Assembly: GCA_947247005.1 (NCBI GenBank)
Contig: OX365954.1
Coordinates: 2,806,001 to 2,870,000, forward strand
Source of the DNA: Spisula solida
Lineage: Eukaryota > Mollusca > Bivalvia > Venerida > Mactridae
Length of the DNA: 64,000 nt
Reading direction: 5' to 3'
Both the position numbers and the translations under genes were made by a program. Of this stretch, positions 47,101 to 56,819 are shown piece after piece; the stretch's first letter is position 1; every line of letters starts with the position of its first letter. The notes under the pieces are model-generated. The model did no database searches. It had not been told where the DNA came from and saw nothing but the letters and a program-made list of their open reading frames with translations.

Positions 47101-50100
47101 GCGAGTATACTGTAAAATTATGTGGGTCAAAAAAGGATTTCAGACATTTGGGGCATGGATGGAAATATTAGCAATTTGTAGGCCAAATTTTATGCTAGAG
47201 GATATGACAACATATTTTGTAAATTGCGACATTTATCAATATTTCCGTGTGGCTAATTAAATCACTCATACAGCATGTGACTCGTATGTTTTCCTTTGTC
47301 AATGGTAATCTCAAAATACATACTGTAAATCACTTTTTTTTTCGCGAGAGTTTTATTTGTGCTAATATTTGCAAGGATGTTGACATGTGAAATCATTATT
47401 CTCACGAAAATTTTGTAATATAAAATCGGGAGTTGGACATTGTCAATGACACGAATTCAAAATTCTCGAGAAAAAAAAAATCTTGAAATAAAAGTTGTGT
47501 GAAAATGAAGTGATTTACAGTAATTGAGAGGATGAATTATTCCAGTGAGCAATGATTATGTAGCCATAAACATTGTAATTATAAGTACCATGTATCCTGG
47601 GTTTGTAGAAAATCAGAAAAAGAAGGAAAATGTACAAGTCATTACAATTCACTTGCAAATTATAAGGGATATTTTAAAACTAACAAAACAGTATAAAAGA
47701 AATTACCTATAAGACCAGTTACATTTGATCTATAGTGCCAAATTCTTTTCACCGCCCTTCTAGCAGCTAATTCAAAAGTTGGATCACCGAGAAGACGAGA
47801 TAATATACCAAATTCTAGAACCAAGGTACCAGCACCGGCGGTACACGTCTCGTTAATACAATCCATGGGCACGCCATCATGTAGGTTTACCTGCAACATT
47901 CAATCAATATTAGATAGATAAAATAATTGAAGAAAGAATCCCCAATTATAATGAATAAGGCCAGGGGTGGTGTTCAATATTGATATTACCGGTATTTAAT
48001 TGGAAAATAAGGATAGCCAATCATAGCACTTGTTACTAACCAATAGTCTAATATGGTGTGATCTGATTGGTTGTCCTTATCCTATGTCAAGTAAGATCAA
48101 TATTGAATACCATCCCTGAACACCTTATTTCTGGGCTATCATGCCACTTTGCATTATTTGGAAAAGAATGGGTGATAATCTAACAATTGTACAAGACTGT
48201 ATAATATCACAATTTTCTTTATATTTTTTTACAACAAAAGCACAAGAGATCTTCACAAATGTGTACGATTCATGATTTACAGTGTAAATCAAAGATGAAA
48301 TGTATTCAAGTCTAATAATTAACTGAGTCAGCTCTTCTAAAAGCATTAGTGTAAGAAATATTATTATAATAATTTAGTCTGTCACTGGTCTATTATAACA
48401 ACCATAATGGTGGTTGAAATCTAGTAACATCAATTACAGATACATTAATTACAGATAACTTATAATAAATATAACAATCAAAGGGCTAACACTCACACAT
48501 GAAAATATGATTAATGATGTGTTTTCTCTGCAATTAAATATGATAATTATGTACCACACACATATTGTTTTATTAATACCTAGGTCACACATGCAATTCT
48601 ATCATTGGAAGGTACACTTTGGTATAATTAAGCCTGAGGCCAAATGGACGGCGGCCAGAGTTATTTAAGTCTCATTAGACCTATGCATTACAACTCATCG
48701 TCCGGCATCCACAAAAGGCCTAGGCATCGGGTACACATCGGATATACAGACATTGTCAGGGTGATCTGTGACCTAAGTATTTTACAATAATGAATTCCAA
48801 GTCTGTGACCTAAGTATTATACAATAATGAAATAAACATTATGATATCCAAGGTATGTAGACATCTACCTGTTACTTTAACATAAATTTAAGGTTGGCTC
48901 AACATCTGATAATATGCTGCCCACAGTGATCATCCAATAAGCACAACCAAGGTGAGTGTATCAACTTATCATACCCTAGGAAATGGAATGCCTGTTCCAG
49001 TAGTTTCGAAAGCTGACACCAATCTTGAAGCTAGATCATGAGCAAGATCTAATAGCTCATTATCATAATCTGATGGAACTAGATTGCCAAAAGGTTGAAG
49101 TGGATCCAGTATCAACAGATGTGCTGACAGAAGACCGGCTAACACCCTACAACAGACAAACAAATTGCTGATCAATATAATGTAAACTAATTTATTTTCA
49201 CAAATAACTGATCGTCAGTATGTTCGCGTCTACAAATTTTCACATCTTTAAGTTTTGAGCAATGTCCATATTAATGTGTTAGCACTTTTGCGGCAACTTA
49301 ATGTCACGAAATTCAACCACTCGCGAACTCCGCGAAATTAAATTGCAACAAATAATTTCATGGTTTACAGTATCTAAGTCAATTTTGTTGAGAAACACTT
49401 TATGTGTGATGTAAATTATAAAGGAACTGAAAAGTGTTTGTTTATTTGTCAAATCTAGATTTATCATGATAGCTAAGAGTGTCCGCATTGATTAGAGGAT
49501 GGACACTATCTGAATAATCATAGAACTTGTTTCACAAATAGCAGTATAACAATAAATTAGTATCAATTAATTTATCAACAGTTCTTATTTTGTTTGTTGT
49601 TTACGTTTGACTAACTGAAAGGTCAGAAAATTTTGTGTGATACAAGGAATCCAGGAGGGAAACCCTAGCTCTTTCCAAGTAGAATCCTAGGTTCTTTAAT
49701 GTGCTTGGTGTAAAGCACGAGCACACACAACTTGTGACATCAGGTTACCTCTTCGTTTACCATCAAGGTTATCTGCAGTTGGGTAGGAAACACTAAAAAC
49801 ATTTCAGAAATGAACAAGCGCCCCAACATATTTGAACCAGGGACCTCTCGATCTGTAGTCCAGAGTGTTATCCACTCAACCACCATGCAACCCTTCTTTC
49901 ATTCTTTTAACATAATAATCGCAGACATGTTAATAAAATTTTACACACATTTTTACAGGCATATGATATTCGAAACAAAATTGACAAAACACAATGGCAA
50001 ACTGCATTGTTTTTTCCATACCTAATAGTAGCTTCAAATACTTGGACTGTGTTGTTTTGAAATGAAAGATTTTCTGAGATCAGCTTCACAGCATGTTTGA

Positions 50101-53100
50101 ACTCTGAACTATTCCCTATCACCTAAAAACATACAACCATCAATTATTCATACATAATTATATAGGAACAGTATTGTAACATATCAAAAATATATAATCA
50201 ACCCCAAGTTAGAAGACCCATGAATTATGTAACTACTATTCATTAGCAGCCAGTAATATAAAAATCACAAATTGTCATTTTGTGTTAAATGCACATGTAT
50301 ACACAATCAGTTGTTTTAATCAGCTACATTTGATGTATCCGTTCATCGACTACTTAAGACAATTTAAAGTGTATATATCCATGGTACAAATTAAGCAATG
50401 TAGCTATTGAATTACATTTTATTGACTGGACCAGGTACAGTTAATTTATTAATAATCAAATGTTCTAGTTCTATTCTAGATTTATTTAGTTACTGCCAAG
50501 GGCTTAAAACACATCATGGGCAAGTGACGTAATCACAACTACTTTTTATAACTGACAGTTGTAACCAGGGGTTCTACTGAGGCCTAATGCCCAATCCTGA
50601 AAATAAGACGCCGTATGTTTTGGATGCCATTAGCAAACATCCCAACACTAAACCTCTGTTTCAAACATTGTTCTATTGTCACAATTTAGCATATAAAATT
50701 TCAAATGACCATAACTCAGTCAATACTTGGTATTTTTTCATCAAATAACTTTCATTTTTTGAAGAAAAGTTCATTCTTTCAAAAGCAGCAAATCCGGTTA
50801 ATCCGGAAGTGTAGAACCCCTGTGTAACAAAAAGAGACTCTTTAAGTCATCACTGATCAATGGCTCATCTGACAGTATGTCAGCGTGATTATGATACATT
50901 TAAACATCAACCATTAACCTGTGTATAGAAACTTATACTTACAGCTAACGTGTCTAAAGTATCAACTAGAGTAAGACTGTAATCACCTAGAACATCATTT
51001 ATATTGATGTTAGACCTACAACAAACAAAAAAGCATTTCTAATAACTTACATATAAAGCCTCTAGATGTAAATGTATTGTAAAACCTTTTTAAGACATCA
51101 TTGATTTAAATACACTCTGTCTCATGTGACATGAGAAAGAGTGTATTTAAATCATTTACCTTTTTACAGTAGTACTTTTATAAAAATCATTGCTCTCTCA
51201 AGTCAACACAATTTCCCACCTTTTTTAGTTGCTTAGTATGACACAGTTTTCCTCCCCTTACAGGCCACCATTCCCCCAACACTTCAAACAAGAGTGCTCA
51301 AATGGCCCTAGGTCACTCACCTGTCAAACTTGAAAGTAGTGCTTGCAGACCCCTATGGAGACCTGATGAATCATTTACAATTTCTGACTAAGATTCAAGA
51401 AAATGCAGTCTCTATTACATGTACAAGGTTTTCATGTTGTCTCGACTAGTGTCAGTAGGAGAATTATCAAACAAACAATACATTTATATGTTCTGTATGC
51501 ATGCTCACGGATATACACAGAACGGATAAGCAGGTCTAAAAATAGCCTAATTATGACCTGACTACCCATAATGCATTGCGCTTCGGTAAGCACGATAATT
51601 GTGAACATGGCTTATCCAAAAGAAATCTTTTTTTCGTGTCAAAACCACAAAACTAAGTGGTTTGATCATTTTCAACAAATAGAGGACACCCCAAAGATCA
51701 CAAAAAATATTGATTTAAAAGAAAAACAGTCGCAAATAAGTTTCCTTAGGGATTTAAAAAAGTAAATATCGGAAGCAATCCAAAACCCGTCGATTGAAAA
51801 TTTATCGATCAGGATAGGTCACAGAAAATGTGGTCTATGTCACAATTGACAGATGAATCGTCCAGACTATCTATTTAAAAACGTTCCAAACACACAACGG
51901 AACAAATAAACACCCATCTTTGCTTATTTAGACGAAGAGTTGCTTTAAATGAAAACAAATATCTTATTGACAAATCAGGCTGAATTGGTGAAATAATCCA
52001 AGATGGCGGCGGCTAGCGGGAAAAATAGCGCCAACTTGAGAATCTCGTCAAGTCTCGCTAAGTCTCGTACAAGTAAGCTGATCGCGATATTTCATTCCAA
52101 TATGGCGGCCTATATAGGAAAATAGTGGGAGTTGAATGAGTGGCCATTCCATCTAATGTATTTCCGTGGCATGCTCAATATCTTTCTTTGCAATAAGGAA
52201 TGCTCATTCTGTGAGAATGTGAATGACTCCCTCTATCTACATACACGTAACCTCATATGTCACGGTAAACCTAGCAGAAAACTAGAATTACCCACATGAT
52301 CATGTCATGAGTATAGATCAATGACGATATTGGTTAAGTTGGCACTATTTACCTGCGTTATACCTGGGTCAAAATCCAATCTACTGAACAGCCGACAGGC
52401 GACATACTTTCTGGCTTATAGGTCAGAAGGACATCGGCAAGTCATCCGAGCAATGTTGCCCAAAATTAATGTGTTGCATTTAATATTAGTGACACAAAGA
52501 TTTGTTGCGACAGTTGGATTCACTGAGTGACCGACATCATACTTTCAATGCTGATCATCATTATGATTAACTGGCATTTGACGTGTACATGAGGCCTAGA
52601 ACTCAGGGGTCCGTTGTCTAAGCAAAGGGCTACCAAGCGACTATATTCAGTTACCTCCCATTCAATTAAGGCAGTGGCTAGTCGTCCGGCACCGGACGAC
52701 TAGACAGCGAAATTAGTCGTCTGGCGCCGGACGACTAAGTCTAGACAGCGAAATTAGTCATCCGTCAGTGGACTACTAGCAAACGCTACGTGCATTGGCT
52801 AGATAACGCCATTCTATTTCTACGCCGGACGACTAGCCACTGCCTAAGAATTAAGGCATAGTTTGGTTGAGTGACCCAGGTAGGACAATTATTTGGTCAT
52901 TAATTTCTGCAGGTACAATACACACAAAAAAACGTACGGATTATTATAATCAGGACCTCTTCCAGTACAATGTATCGGATCAAGTTCATCCATAGGATAA
53001 GCATGTTTCATGTAATTGTCGTAGCCGAAATAAAACATTTTCCTGATTCCATCAAGTGTCTCCAACCTCTCCTCCTCAGAGAAGAAGCCAAACTTTCCCT

Positions 53101-53191
53101 CATACGGTTCCCATAGATTCTTAAAATAATTCTCATAGCTTGTTGTGTAGCATAAACCCACAACCATGAAGTACAACAAATATTTAGACAT
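41099..53191 (-). CDS. edem1: EDEM1, ER degradation-enhancing alpha-mannosidase-like protein (GH47), complete, 12 exons
   Basis: Coding exons in transcript order: 53191-52938, 51015-50943, 50122-50022, 49146-48975, 47890-47707, 47066-46975, 45582-45500, 43985-43865, 43676-43426, 42868-42772, 42358-42167, 41197-41099; 1719 nt, 572 residues, all joins in frame with GT/AG. Seen: a hydrophobic N-terminal signal peptide (about 1-17), then a GH47 domain with [34 protein letters not shown] (acid E139), [20 protein letters not shown] (D284), [10 protein letters not shown] (E407) and FNTEGH (T495, calcium ligand in the family). Motif order and local identity fit EDEM1 rather than EDEM2 or EDEM3. Family role: trims mannose from, or recognises, misfolded glycoproteins in the ER lumen and routes them to ERAD. 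It is shorter than human EDEM1 (657) mainly at the N-terminus and has no KDEL-type tail, as in EDEM1. It converges on SSUH2. Confidence 0.95.
42167..42358 (-). CDS. edem1: EDEM1 exon 11 (calcium-site Thr)
   Basis: Acceptor tacag, donor gtgagt, 64 codons, phase 0. It encodes [20 protein letters not shown] then GHIFPISQ; T495 of NTEGH is the family's calcium-coordinating residue. The donor is preferred to reading on because the open frame beyond it has no family similarity and a proper terminal exon exists downstream. Confidence 0.93.
42416..42605. mobile_element. TIR repeat, CCAAAGCATCTCAATGAGA family (EDEM1 intron 10)
   Basis: GCCCTGATCTTCCAAAGCAT then CTCAATGAGAAATTTCAGC at the left; CTCAGAATGAGATGTTTTC then AAAGAGCTGGCCAGA at the right. 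Similar to 44036-44290 and distantly to the CACAAAGCATCTTAAG copies. Confidence 0.5.
42772..42868 (-). CDS. edem1: EDEM1 exon 10
   Basis: Acceptor tctag, donor gtaagt, 97 nt, phase 2 in and phase 0 out. It encodes [20 protein letters not shown] and continues to [10 protein letters not shown]. It contains a run of nine T (three Phe/Leu codons). Confidence 0.94.
43225..43405 (+). mobile_element. 181-bp retroposed insertion with 13-bp target-site duplication and hammerhead-like core
   Basis: Exact 13-bp direct repeats ATGTAATAGGTTT flank it (43212-43224 and 43406-43418). It contains a 9-bp hairpin (TGACGTCGT / ACGACGTCA, 43271-43300), then CTGATGA at 43315-43321 and GAAAC at 43336-43340, and ends in an A/T-rich tail. 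A long target-site duplication and tail indicate copying by target-primed reverse transcription. The hammerhead core suggests a Penelope-like or SINE-like source. It sits in EDEM1 intron 9, antisense, just past the donor of exon 9. Confidence 0.65.
43310..43350 (+). ncRNA. Hammerhead-ribozyme-like motif
   Basis: CTGATGA, stem II (GGCC/GGTC, 43323-43335, loop ATGTT), GAAA, then CATGTA and TGTGA, where TGTGA can pair with TCACA before CTGATGA (stem I). Cleavage after the TA would fit a type I topology with a minimal stem III. Weak points: one unpaired A between CTGATGA and stem II, and a very short stem III. It may be inactive. Confidence 0.35.
43426..43676 (-). CDS. edem1: EDEM1 exon 9 (catalytic Glu)
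   Basis: Acceptor tccag, donor gtatta, 251 nt, phase 0 in and phase 2 out. It encodes [20 protein letters not shown] and later [16 protein letters not shown] (E407). An overlapping donor (gtgtat, two bases earlier) would break frame with exon 10, so gtatta is chosen. A retroposed insertion lies only 8 bp beyond this boundary. Confidence 0.92.
43865..43985 (-). CDS. edem1: EDEM1 exon 8
   Basis: Acceptor ttcag, donor gtaagt, 121 nt, phase 2 in and phase 0 out. It encodes [19 protein letters not shown] and continues through [17 protein letters not shown]. Confidence 0.95.
44036..44290. mobile_element. TIR repeat, CCAGAAGCATCTCAAGTGA family (EDEM1 intron 7)
   Basis: GCCCAGATCTCCAGAAGCAT at the left end and TTTTGGGAGATTAGGGCC at the right end, with the same interior order as 42416-42605. 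Confidence 0.5.
44650..44880 (+). mobile_element. tRNA-derived SINE, copy 2
   Basis: CCAGTGGTTAGTGCACTGGAT, a damaged B box (TTTTTGATTCCCG), then the same body as at 6969: CATGAAGATTTGATATGA and TTTTCCTCTACATG, extended by TTTTCCTCCACATTGTGGAG. EDEM1 intron 7. Confidence 0.65.
44960..45440. repeat. ~120-bp tandem repeat ending in (AACC)n
   Basis: Three units carry AAAGGGCCATAACTC, AAAATTTATCCGACC, GATATGCACAACTAGACTTG and CATGCAxAGTTTxATTGAAA. The block closes with a CCAACCAACC run at 45348-45385. EDEM1 intron 7. Confidence 0.85.
45500..45582 (-). CDS. edem1: EDEM1 exon 7
   Basis: Acceptor tgcag, donor gtaagc, 83 nt, phase 0 in and phase 2 out. It encodes [20 protein letters not shown] and continues to HMRRG. 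Confidence 0.94.
45705..46814. mobile_element. Outer TIR element CAGGGTGGCCACAG (EDEM1 intron 6)
   Basis: CAGGGTGGCCACAG at 45705-45718 is exactly inverted as CTGTGGCCACCCTG at 46801-46814. The interior is rich in TCCCTGACTTTTC-type motifs. A second element (46096-46800) is inserted next to the right terminus. No transposase frame; the ends resemble non-autonomous hAT-type elements. Confidence 0.75.
46096..46800. mobile_element. Inner TIR element CAGGGTxGCCAGCxAC nested in the 45705 element
   Basis: CAGGGTGGCCAGCAAC at the left and GTCGCTGGCAACCCTG at the right (inverse CAGGGTTGCCAGCGAC) bound a 705-bp unit. CTGTG occurs on both sides (46091-46095, 46801-46805) and may be a target duplication inside the outer right terminus. 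Confidence 0.65.
46975..47066 (-). CDS. edem1: EDEM1 exon 6 (catalytic Asp)
   Basis: Acceptor gacag, donor gtactt, 92 nt, phase 1 in and phase 0 out. It encodes [20 protein letters not shown] followed by LDSFFEY; D284 lies at the catalytic Asp position of GH47. Confidence 0.95.
47321..47522. mobile_element. MITE, TACTGTAAATCACTT family, complete copy
   Basis: TACTGTAAATCACTT at the left is the exact inverse of AAGTGATTTACAGTA at the right. The interior has TTCGCGAG and CTCGAGAAA tracts. EDEM1 intron 5. Confidence 0.85.
47707..47890 (-). CDS. edem1: EDEM1 exon 5
   Basis: Acceptor tgcag, donor gtaatt, 184 nt, phase 0 in and phase 1 out. It encodes [20 protein letters not shown] and continues through [13 protein letters not shown] to TGLIG. 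Confidence 0.95.
47964..48116. mobile_element. MITE, GGTGGTATTCAATATTGATC family, copy 2
   Basis: GGGGTGGTGTTCAATATTGA at the left and TCAATATTGAATACCATCCC at the right. The interior is the reverse complement of the copy at 40822-40968. EDEM1 intron 4. Confidence 0.9.
48585..48781. mobile_element. MITE, AATACCTAGGTCACA ends (EDEM1 intron 4)
   Basis: AATACCTAGGTCACACAT at the left; TCTGTGACCTAAGTATT at the right is its inverse with two mismatches. A duplicate of the right end and flank (GTCTGTGACCTAAGTATTAT) follows at 48802. Confidence 0.7.
48975..49146 (-). CDS. edem1: EDEM1 exon 4
   Basis: Acceptor tgtag, donor gtatga, 172 nt, phase 2 in and phase 0 out. It encodes [20 protein letters not shown] and continues to GTGIPFPR, the region that packs the (alpha/alpha)7 barrel in GH47. 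Confidence 0.95.
49188..49374 (-). mobile_element. MITE-like repeat, GTAAACCAAGAAATTATTTCGC family, second copy
   Basis: Reverse-complement counterpart of 15072-15246: TTTCATGGTTTACAGTA at its right end, GCAATGTCCATATTAATG within. EDEM1 intron 3. Confidence 0.6.
49803..49888 (-). tRNA. tRNA-like sequence (SINE head)
   Basis: On the - strand GGTGGTTGAGTGGATAACAC (A box) and CCCTGGTTCAAATATG (B box) with CTCTGGACTACAGATC between, a recognisable anticodon-arm remnant. The 3' acceptor half does not pair. EDEM1 intron 3. Confidence 0.4.
50022..50122 (-). CDS. edem1: EDEM1 exon 3 (first catalytic acid)
   Basis: Acceptor tttag, donor gtatgg, 101 nt, phase 0 in and phase 2 out. It encodes [18 protein letters not shown] onward to VFEATIR; E139 corresponds to the proposed GH47 general acid. 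Confidence 0.95.
50943..51015 (-). CDS. edem1: EDEM1 exon 2
   Basis: Acceptor ttgtag, donor gtaagt, 73 nt, phase 2 in and phase 0 out. It encodes [19 protein letters not shown] and then LDTLA, near-invariant in the EDEM family. It contains no internal Met. Confidence 0.95.
52669..52845. mobile_element. Palindromic MITE, GGCAGTGGCTAGTCGTCC ends (EDEM1 intron 1)
   Basis: GGCAGTGGCTAGTCGTCCGG at the left is the exact inverse of CCGGACGACTAGCCACTGCC at the right. The left arm is internally duplicated (TCTAGACAGCGAAATTAGTC occurs twice in effect). Flanked by TTAA/TAAG. Confidence 0.85.
52938..53191 (-). CDS. edem1: EDEM1 exon 1 (start, signal peptide)
   Basis: ATG at 53191; donor gtacgt after 52938, phase 2. 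It encodes [17 protein letters not shown] (signal peptide), a linker, and the start of the GH47 domain with [20 protein letters not shown] downstream in-frame Met at 53167 would shorten the signal sequence too far, so the upstream ATG is preferred. Confidence 0.92.
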
Positions 53192-53238
53192 AATAGATCT
53201 CTACATTTTATATGCATTCGTCGTTCGTCCGAAAGTAA

Positions 53239-53248
53239 CCGGAAGTGC
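53239..53248 (+). promoter_or_regulatory. ETS/GABP-type site (ACCGGAAGTG) near the EDEM1 start
   Basis: ACCGGAAGTG, the consensus for ETS factors such as GABP, lies about 50 bp upstream of the EDEM1 ATG (as CACTTCCGGT on the coding strand). Such sites are common at TATA-less housekeeping promoters. Confidence 0.4.
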
Positions 53249-53471
53249 CGAAGGACATCCACAGTGTATATACACTAATAAAAAGTAGTTTCATACATTA
53301 TACAATGAATGCAAGTTCATTAGACAATATTATTTTATAGTTGTTACCGTGCCAAGTTCATAGTAAATGTTTGAGTTTATATAAGAACACTTTCAGAGTA
53401 TAAACGTATCTTAAGGACAAATATTATTGCGCGGACTCATTTCTCCATCAGGAAATCCCTCTGCATATCAT

Positions 53472-53490
53472 CCAATCAAATCACTCGACG
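53472..53490 (+). promoter_or_regulatory. ERSE-like element upstream of EDEM1
   Basis: CCAAT, nine bases, CGACG, followed by TGTGG. This differs by one base from the ER stress response element CCAAT-N9-CCACG and includes an ACGTG core as recognised by XBP1/ATF6. It lies about 280 bp upstream of the EDEM1 start. Vertebrate EDEM1 is an IRE1/XBP1 target. Function here is inferred. Confidence 0.45.
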
Positions 53491-53649
53491 TGTGGAATTC
53501 CCTGAACCGATTGTATCCGATTATTTTTGCGGGAAATTTTGACAGCCGTAAAACACTCACAGACACTTGGGGCCTGGACACCGCCCGCCCAGCTATGCAC
53601 TTGGATATATTTTTTTATCATCAACATCGTATACCAAGACCCGTACACT

Positions 53650-55220
53650 AATCACACAAACATCATTAAAGGTATCTGGGACCAATAAAAAGAAAGCAGT
53701 ATAAAAAAAAATTCTAGGCGTGCGCGTAGGCCTAACTGTAAAAAGGCATGTGCATGAGTTCTTTATTTTTTTTACGCACCGGTTTTTGGGAGGCGTTTAA
53801 GCCTCTCATTACTACCATTGTCCATTTCTTAATACAAAATTAACCGCCTTTAGGTTATAAACCACTAAATGCATACGCGACCCAAAATCGGATACACTCA
53901 AATAGTCCTTACAGAAACTTCTGTTTGCTTGGAAATGGTGATATGCCTTGACAAAATGGAACTGGAATCATCTTATTGAGTTTAAAGGTATTGTATACAT
54001 GTAGTTGAATGAGTGAATGTGTTTCATCCTGAATATATTGAGATTTTGGCATATTTGACAAAGCGAAAGTAGAGTAGGGTAAAACCCACATTGGATCGGT
54101 CCGCGCGTCTGTAAAAATTTGTCTACCGCCTTTGACGAACAAAATCTTTCTTATATTAAACATGACCCCCTGTTTTTATGGTCTTATTTTGTAGCTGCAA
54201 CATACTGCTTTTTAATGATATAGGTCTATGAACTGGCCATAGACTTTAACATGATATTATCTGGGACTGAAAATTGTCACTTTACATTGAGCTAAAGAAC
54301 ACTTTTATTTAGTGGTTTGTGACCTTTAGGCTGCTATGTGAATCCGCATTCAAGTAGTTCCAGAAACTGTCAACATTCCCAATACTGCTACATATTTTTC
54401 TCCAAATGTTTTAACTGATTTAAGCCAATGAGCAACATTTGTTTATTCTAAGATAAAAAAATATTGTGAAACTGTTCGTTAAATCGATATTTTTGCAAAA
54501 AAATCACTACACCGGCCGATACCGAACTTGTTCCACAGTACGAAAATGACGTGTTAATCAAATGTCCCGGCTGTAAAGCTATTTTTAGAAACTTCAGACT
54601 ACGGTCAAGTGATGGTTTTATCAATGAATCGTATACGGTCTGCAAAGTACTGTTATGCAATCATATGGCGTCGCTGTACTAGCTAGCTGCTTTCTATAGA
54701 CTGTCTCACGCTTACAAGACGGTATTGTAGAATCTGATAAATAGGCGCGTAGTATTATTTTAAAGCCACATTTAATACACGTAGCAGCAACCAGATCGCC
54801 TCCCAACTGTACTCTCAGTGCTTTGATTATTCATTGTATGGATTATGCAAGAATTTAACTCGGCTGACGAGTCTTCATACGAGAGTGCCACGATCTAACA
54901 GTTGGAAAGTTCAAGAAGAAAAGAAAAAGAAAGGGGGCGTGGTCTAGACCCCAAGTGTCTGTGAAAACACCTACCACAACCGTCCATTGTCTAATAGGCC
55001 TACAGGTTGACACAGTCAGAGAAAACAGTTATTAAAACATATGCTACAATAATTGTTAAGTGTAAAAGATAAAAGACAAACTGACAGCCACCATCCGGTG
55101 TCTGTTCAAAGACAGGCCTGAGGGAATTCCAAAGTCAGTTAATTTTAGTCGAACAGTCCTCATACTATGTAATCCTAACTGTGTTCCGTAATCCAAAAGT
55201 TGTGAAAAGCTGGCTGACAG
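53650..55220. other. Region upstream of EDEM1, no gene recognised
   Basis: Single-copy-looking A+T-rich sequence. Short open frames at 53909-54163 and 54448-54806 have no recognisable motif, splice context or repeats and are not called. Confidence 0.4.
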
Positions 55221-55229
55221 CAAAATGAA

Positions 55230-56810
55230 ACAACTTAGACCTTAGAGTAGGCATACCTCCCGATTCCCATTTCATTCAATGTCAGCGGCATCAGAATTAC
55301 TCAAAAACCTTAATCCTCATAAGGCTGCATGCAGTCCCAGACCAAATAAAACCTGCAAAGAAATAGCCCCCATTGTAGCAGAGTTGTTTAAAAAGTCACT
55401 ACAAACTGGTACCTTACCCAACATCTGGAACATGGCCAACGTAGTCCCTGTCTATAAATAAGGCACTAGATCTGACCCAGCCAACTACCGCCCTATATCT
55501 CTCACCTGTATTCTGTGTAAAACCCTGGAACACATTGTCGCTTCTCACATCACAAAACACTTCACAAAATCAAACCTATCCTATGAATTACAACATGGTT
55601 TCAGGGAAAAAAGATCTTGTCAAAGTCAACTTCTTATGCTTATTGATGACATCCTTCAGTATCTAAACTTAAAAAGCCAAGTTGACCTAATTCTCTTATG
55701 GATCAAGGGATTCTTGGATAATAGGTCACAATCAGTAGTTGTAAATGGTTCTAGTTCTAGCACTATACCAGTCTCTTCCGGCGTTCCACAAGGTTCGGTC
55801 CTTGGACCACTTCTATTCCTTATTTATATCAATGACCCCTAAGACTATGTTAAATCTTCCAAAGTACGTCTATTTGCTGATGACACAGCCATTTATCTCT
55901 CACTATCTAATGCTTCTCACTCTTGCTTACTACAACAGGATCTAGACCAACTTCAGCTATGGGAGAACAAATGGGACATGAAATTTAATCCTTCAAAATG
56001 CCAGGTCATACAAATTACAAAGCGCAAAACAGTAGTCATACCAACAAAATATCTCTTACACAATACCACACTAGACACAGTAACATCTGCAAAGTACCTA
56101 GGCATCACAATCTCAACACACATTGACAATATCACACAAAAAGCAAACCAAACATTAGGATTACTCAGACGAACCATAAAAGCAAAATCACAAAACCTTA
56201 GGTCAATTGCATACAAGACACTGGTCAGACCCCAGCTGGAATACAGTTTATCTATCTGGTCACCCACACAAGTACCGAGATAGACCAGCTGGAGTCTGTC
56301 CAGTGCAGGGCTGTGCGCTGGACCATGAGCGACTATGGTCGCACACCCAGTGTCACAGCCATGCGTAAACACCCAAGTGGAGACCTCTAGACCAACGACG
56401 CATCAACCAGCGCCTGGTTATGCTCCATAACATCCTGCATAACCAGGTTGCTATTCCGATACCTGACTACCTAGTCCCAAATACAAGACCCTTTGGTCAC
56501 TCTCACTCCAAAGCATTCCATCAAATTCATACCAAATCTGACTACAATAAATTCTCCTTCTTTCCCAGAACCATTGTCCACTGGAATGCTTTACCCCCTG
56601 ATGTTGTCACCTTGACCGGCCATGAGCTCAGTCTGGCAGTTAGCCAGATTGAACATGTGTCTCCTTAATCGATACCTGCTCTGTTTTTAAACCTTTTAAC
56701 CTTACTTTTCTTTCTTTTATACTTTTTACACTGTTTCTTATTAATTTTCTTGTTGGTGACGCGCGTCAGGTCTATGTCCCCTTGCGGGGTTTGACCTAAA
56801 GGAAGATAGA
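55230..56810 (+). pseudogene. Decayed CR1/jockey-type LINE, RT domain to 3' end
   Basis: Frame 1 reads the RT fingers and palm: [60 protein letters not shown], the catalytic FADDTAIY near 55870, FNPSKCQVIQ and AKYLGITIS. Damage: stops at 55459-55461 and 55840-55842, loss of RT motif A (sequence jumps from VDLILL to WIKGFLDN, about 25-30 codons missing), a small gap in STHIDNIT, and frameshifts near 56270 and 56370 before the C-terminal part ending ELSLAVSQIEHVSP at 56668. A short 3' UTR with a CCCCTTGCGGGG hairpin and a GATAGATAGAT tail ends it. The endonuclease is absent. Confidence 0.9.
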
Positions 56811-56819
56811 TAGATCAGA

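Noticed and set aside
53008..53262. 84-codon frame overlapping EDEM1 exon 1
   Set aside because: Different frame of the same strand over the real exon; at most an overlapping upstream start codon.
53630..54810. Second gene divergent from EDEM1
   Set aside because: Several short frames exist, but none shows splice signals, domain motifs or codon structure that I can support.
55953..56372. 139-codon frame on the minus strand
   Set aside because: Shadow of the LINE reverse transcriptase, which has recognisable motifs on the plus strand.
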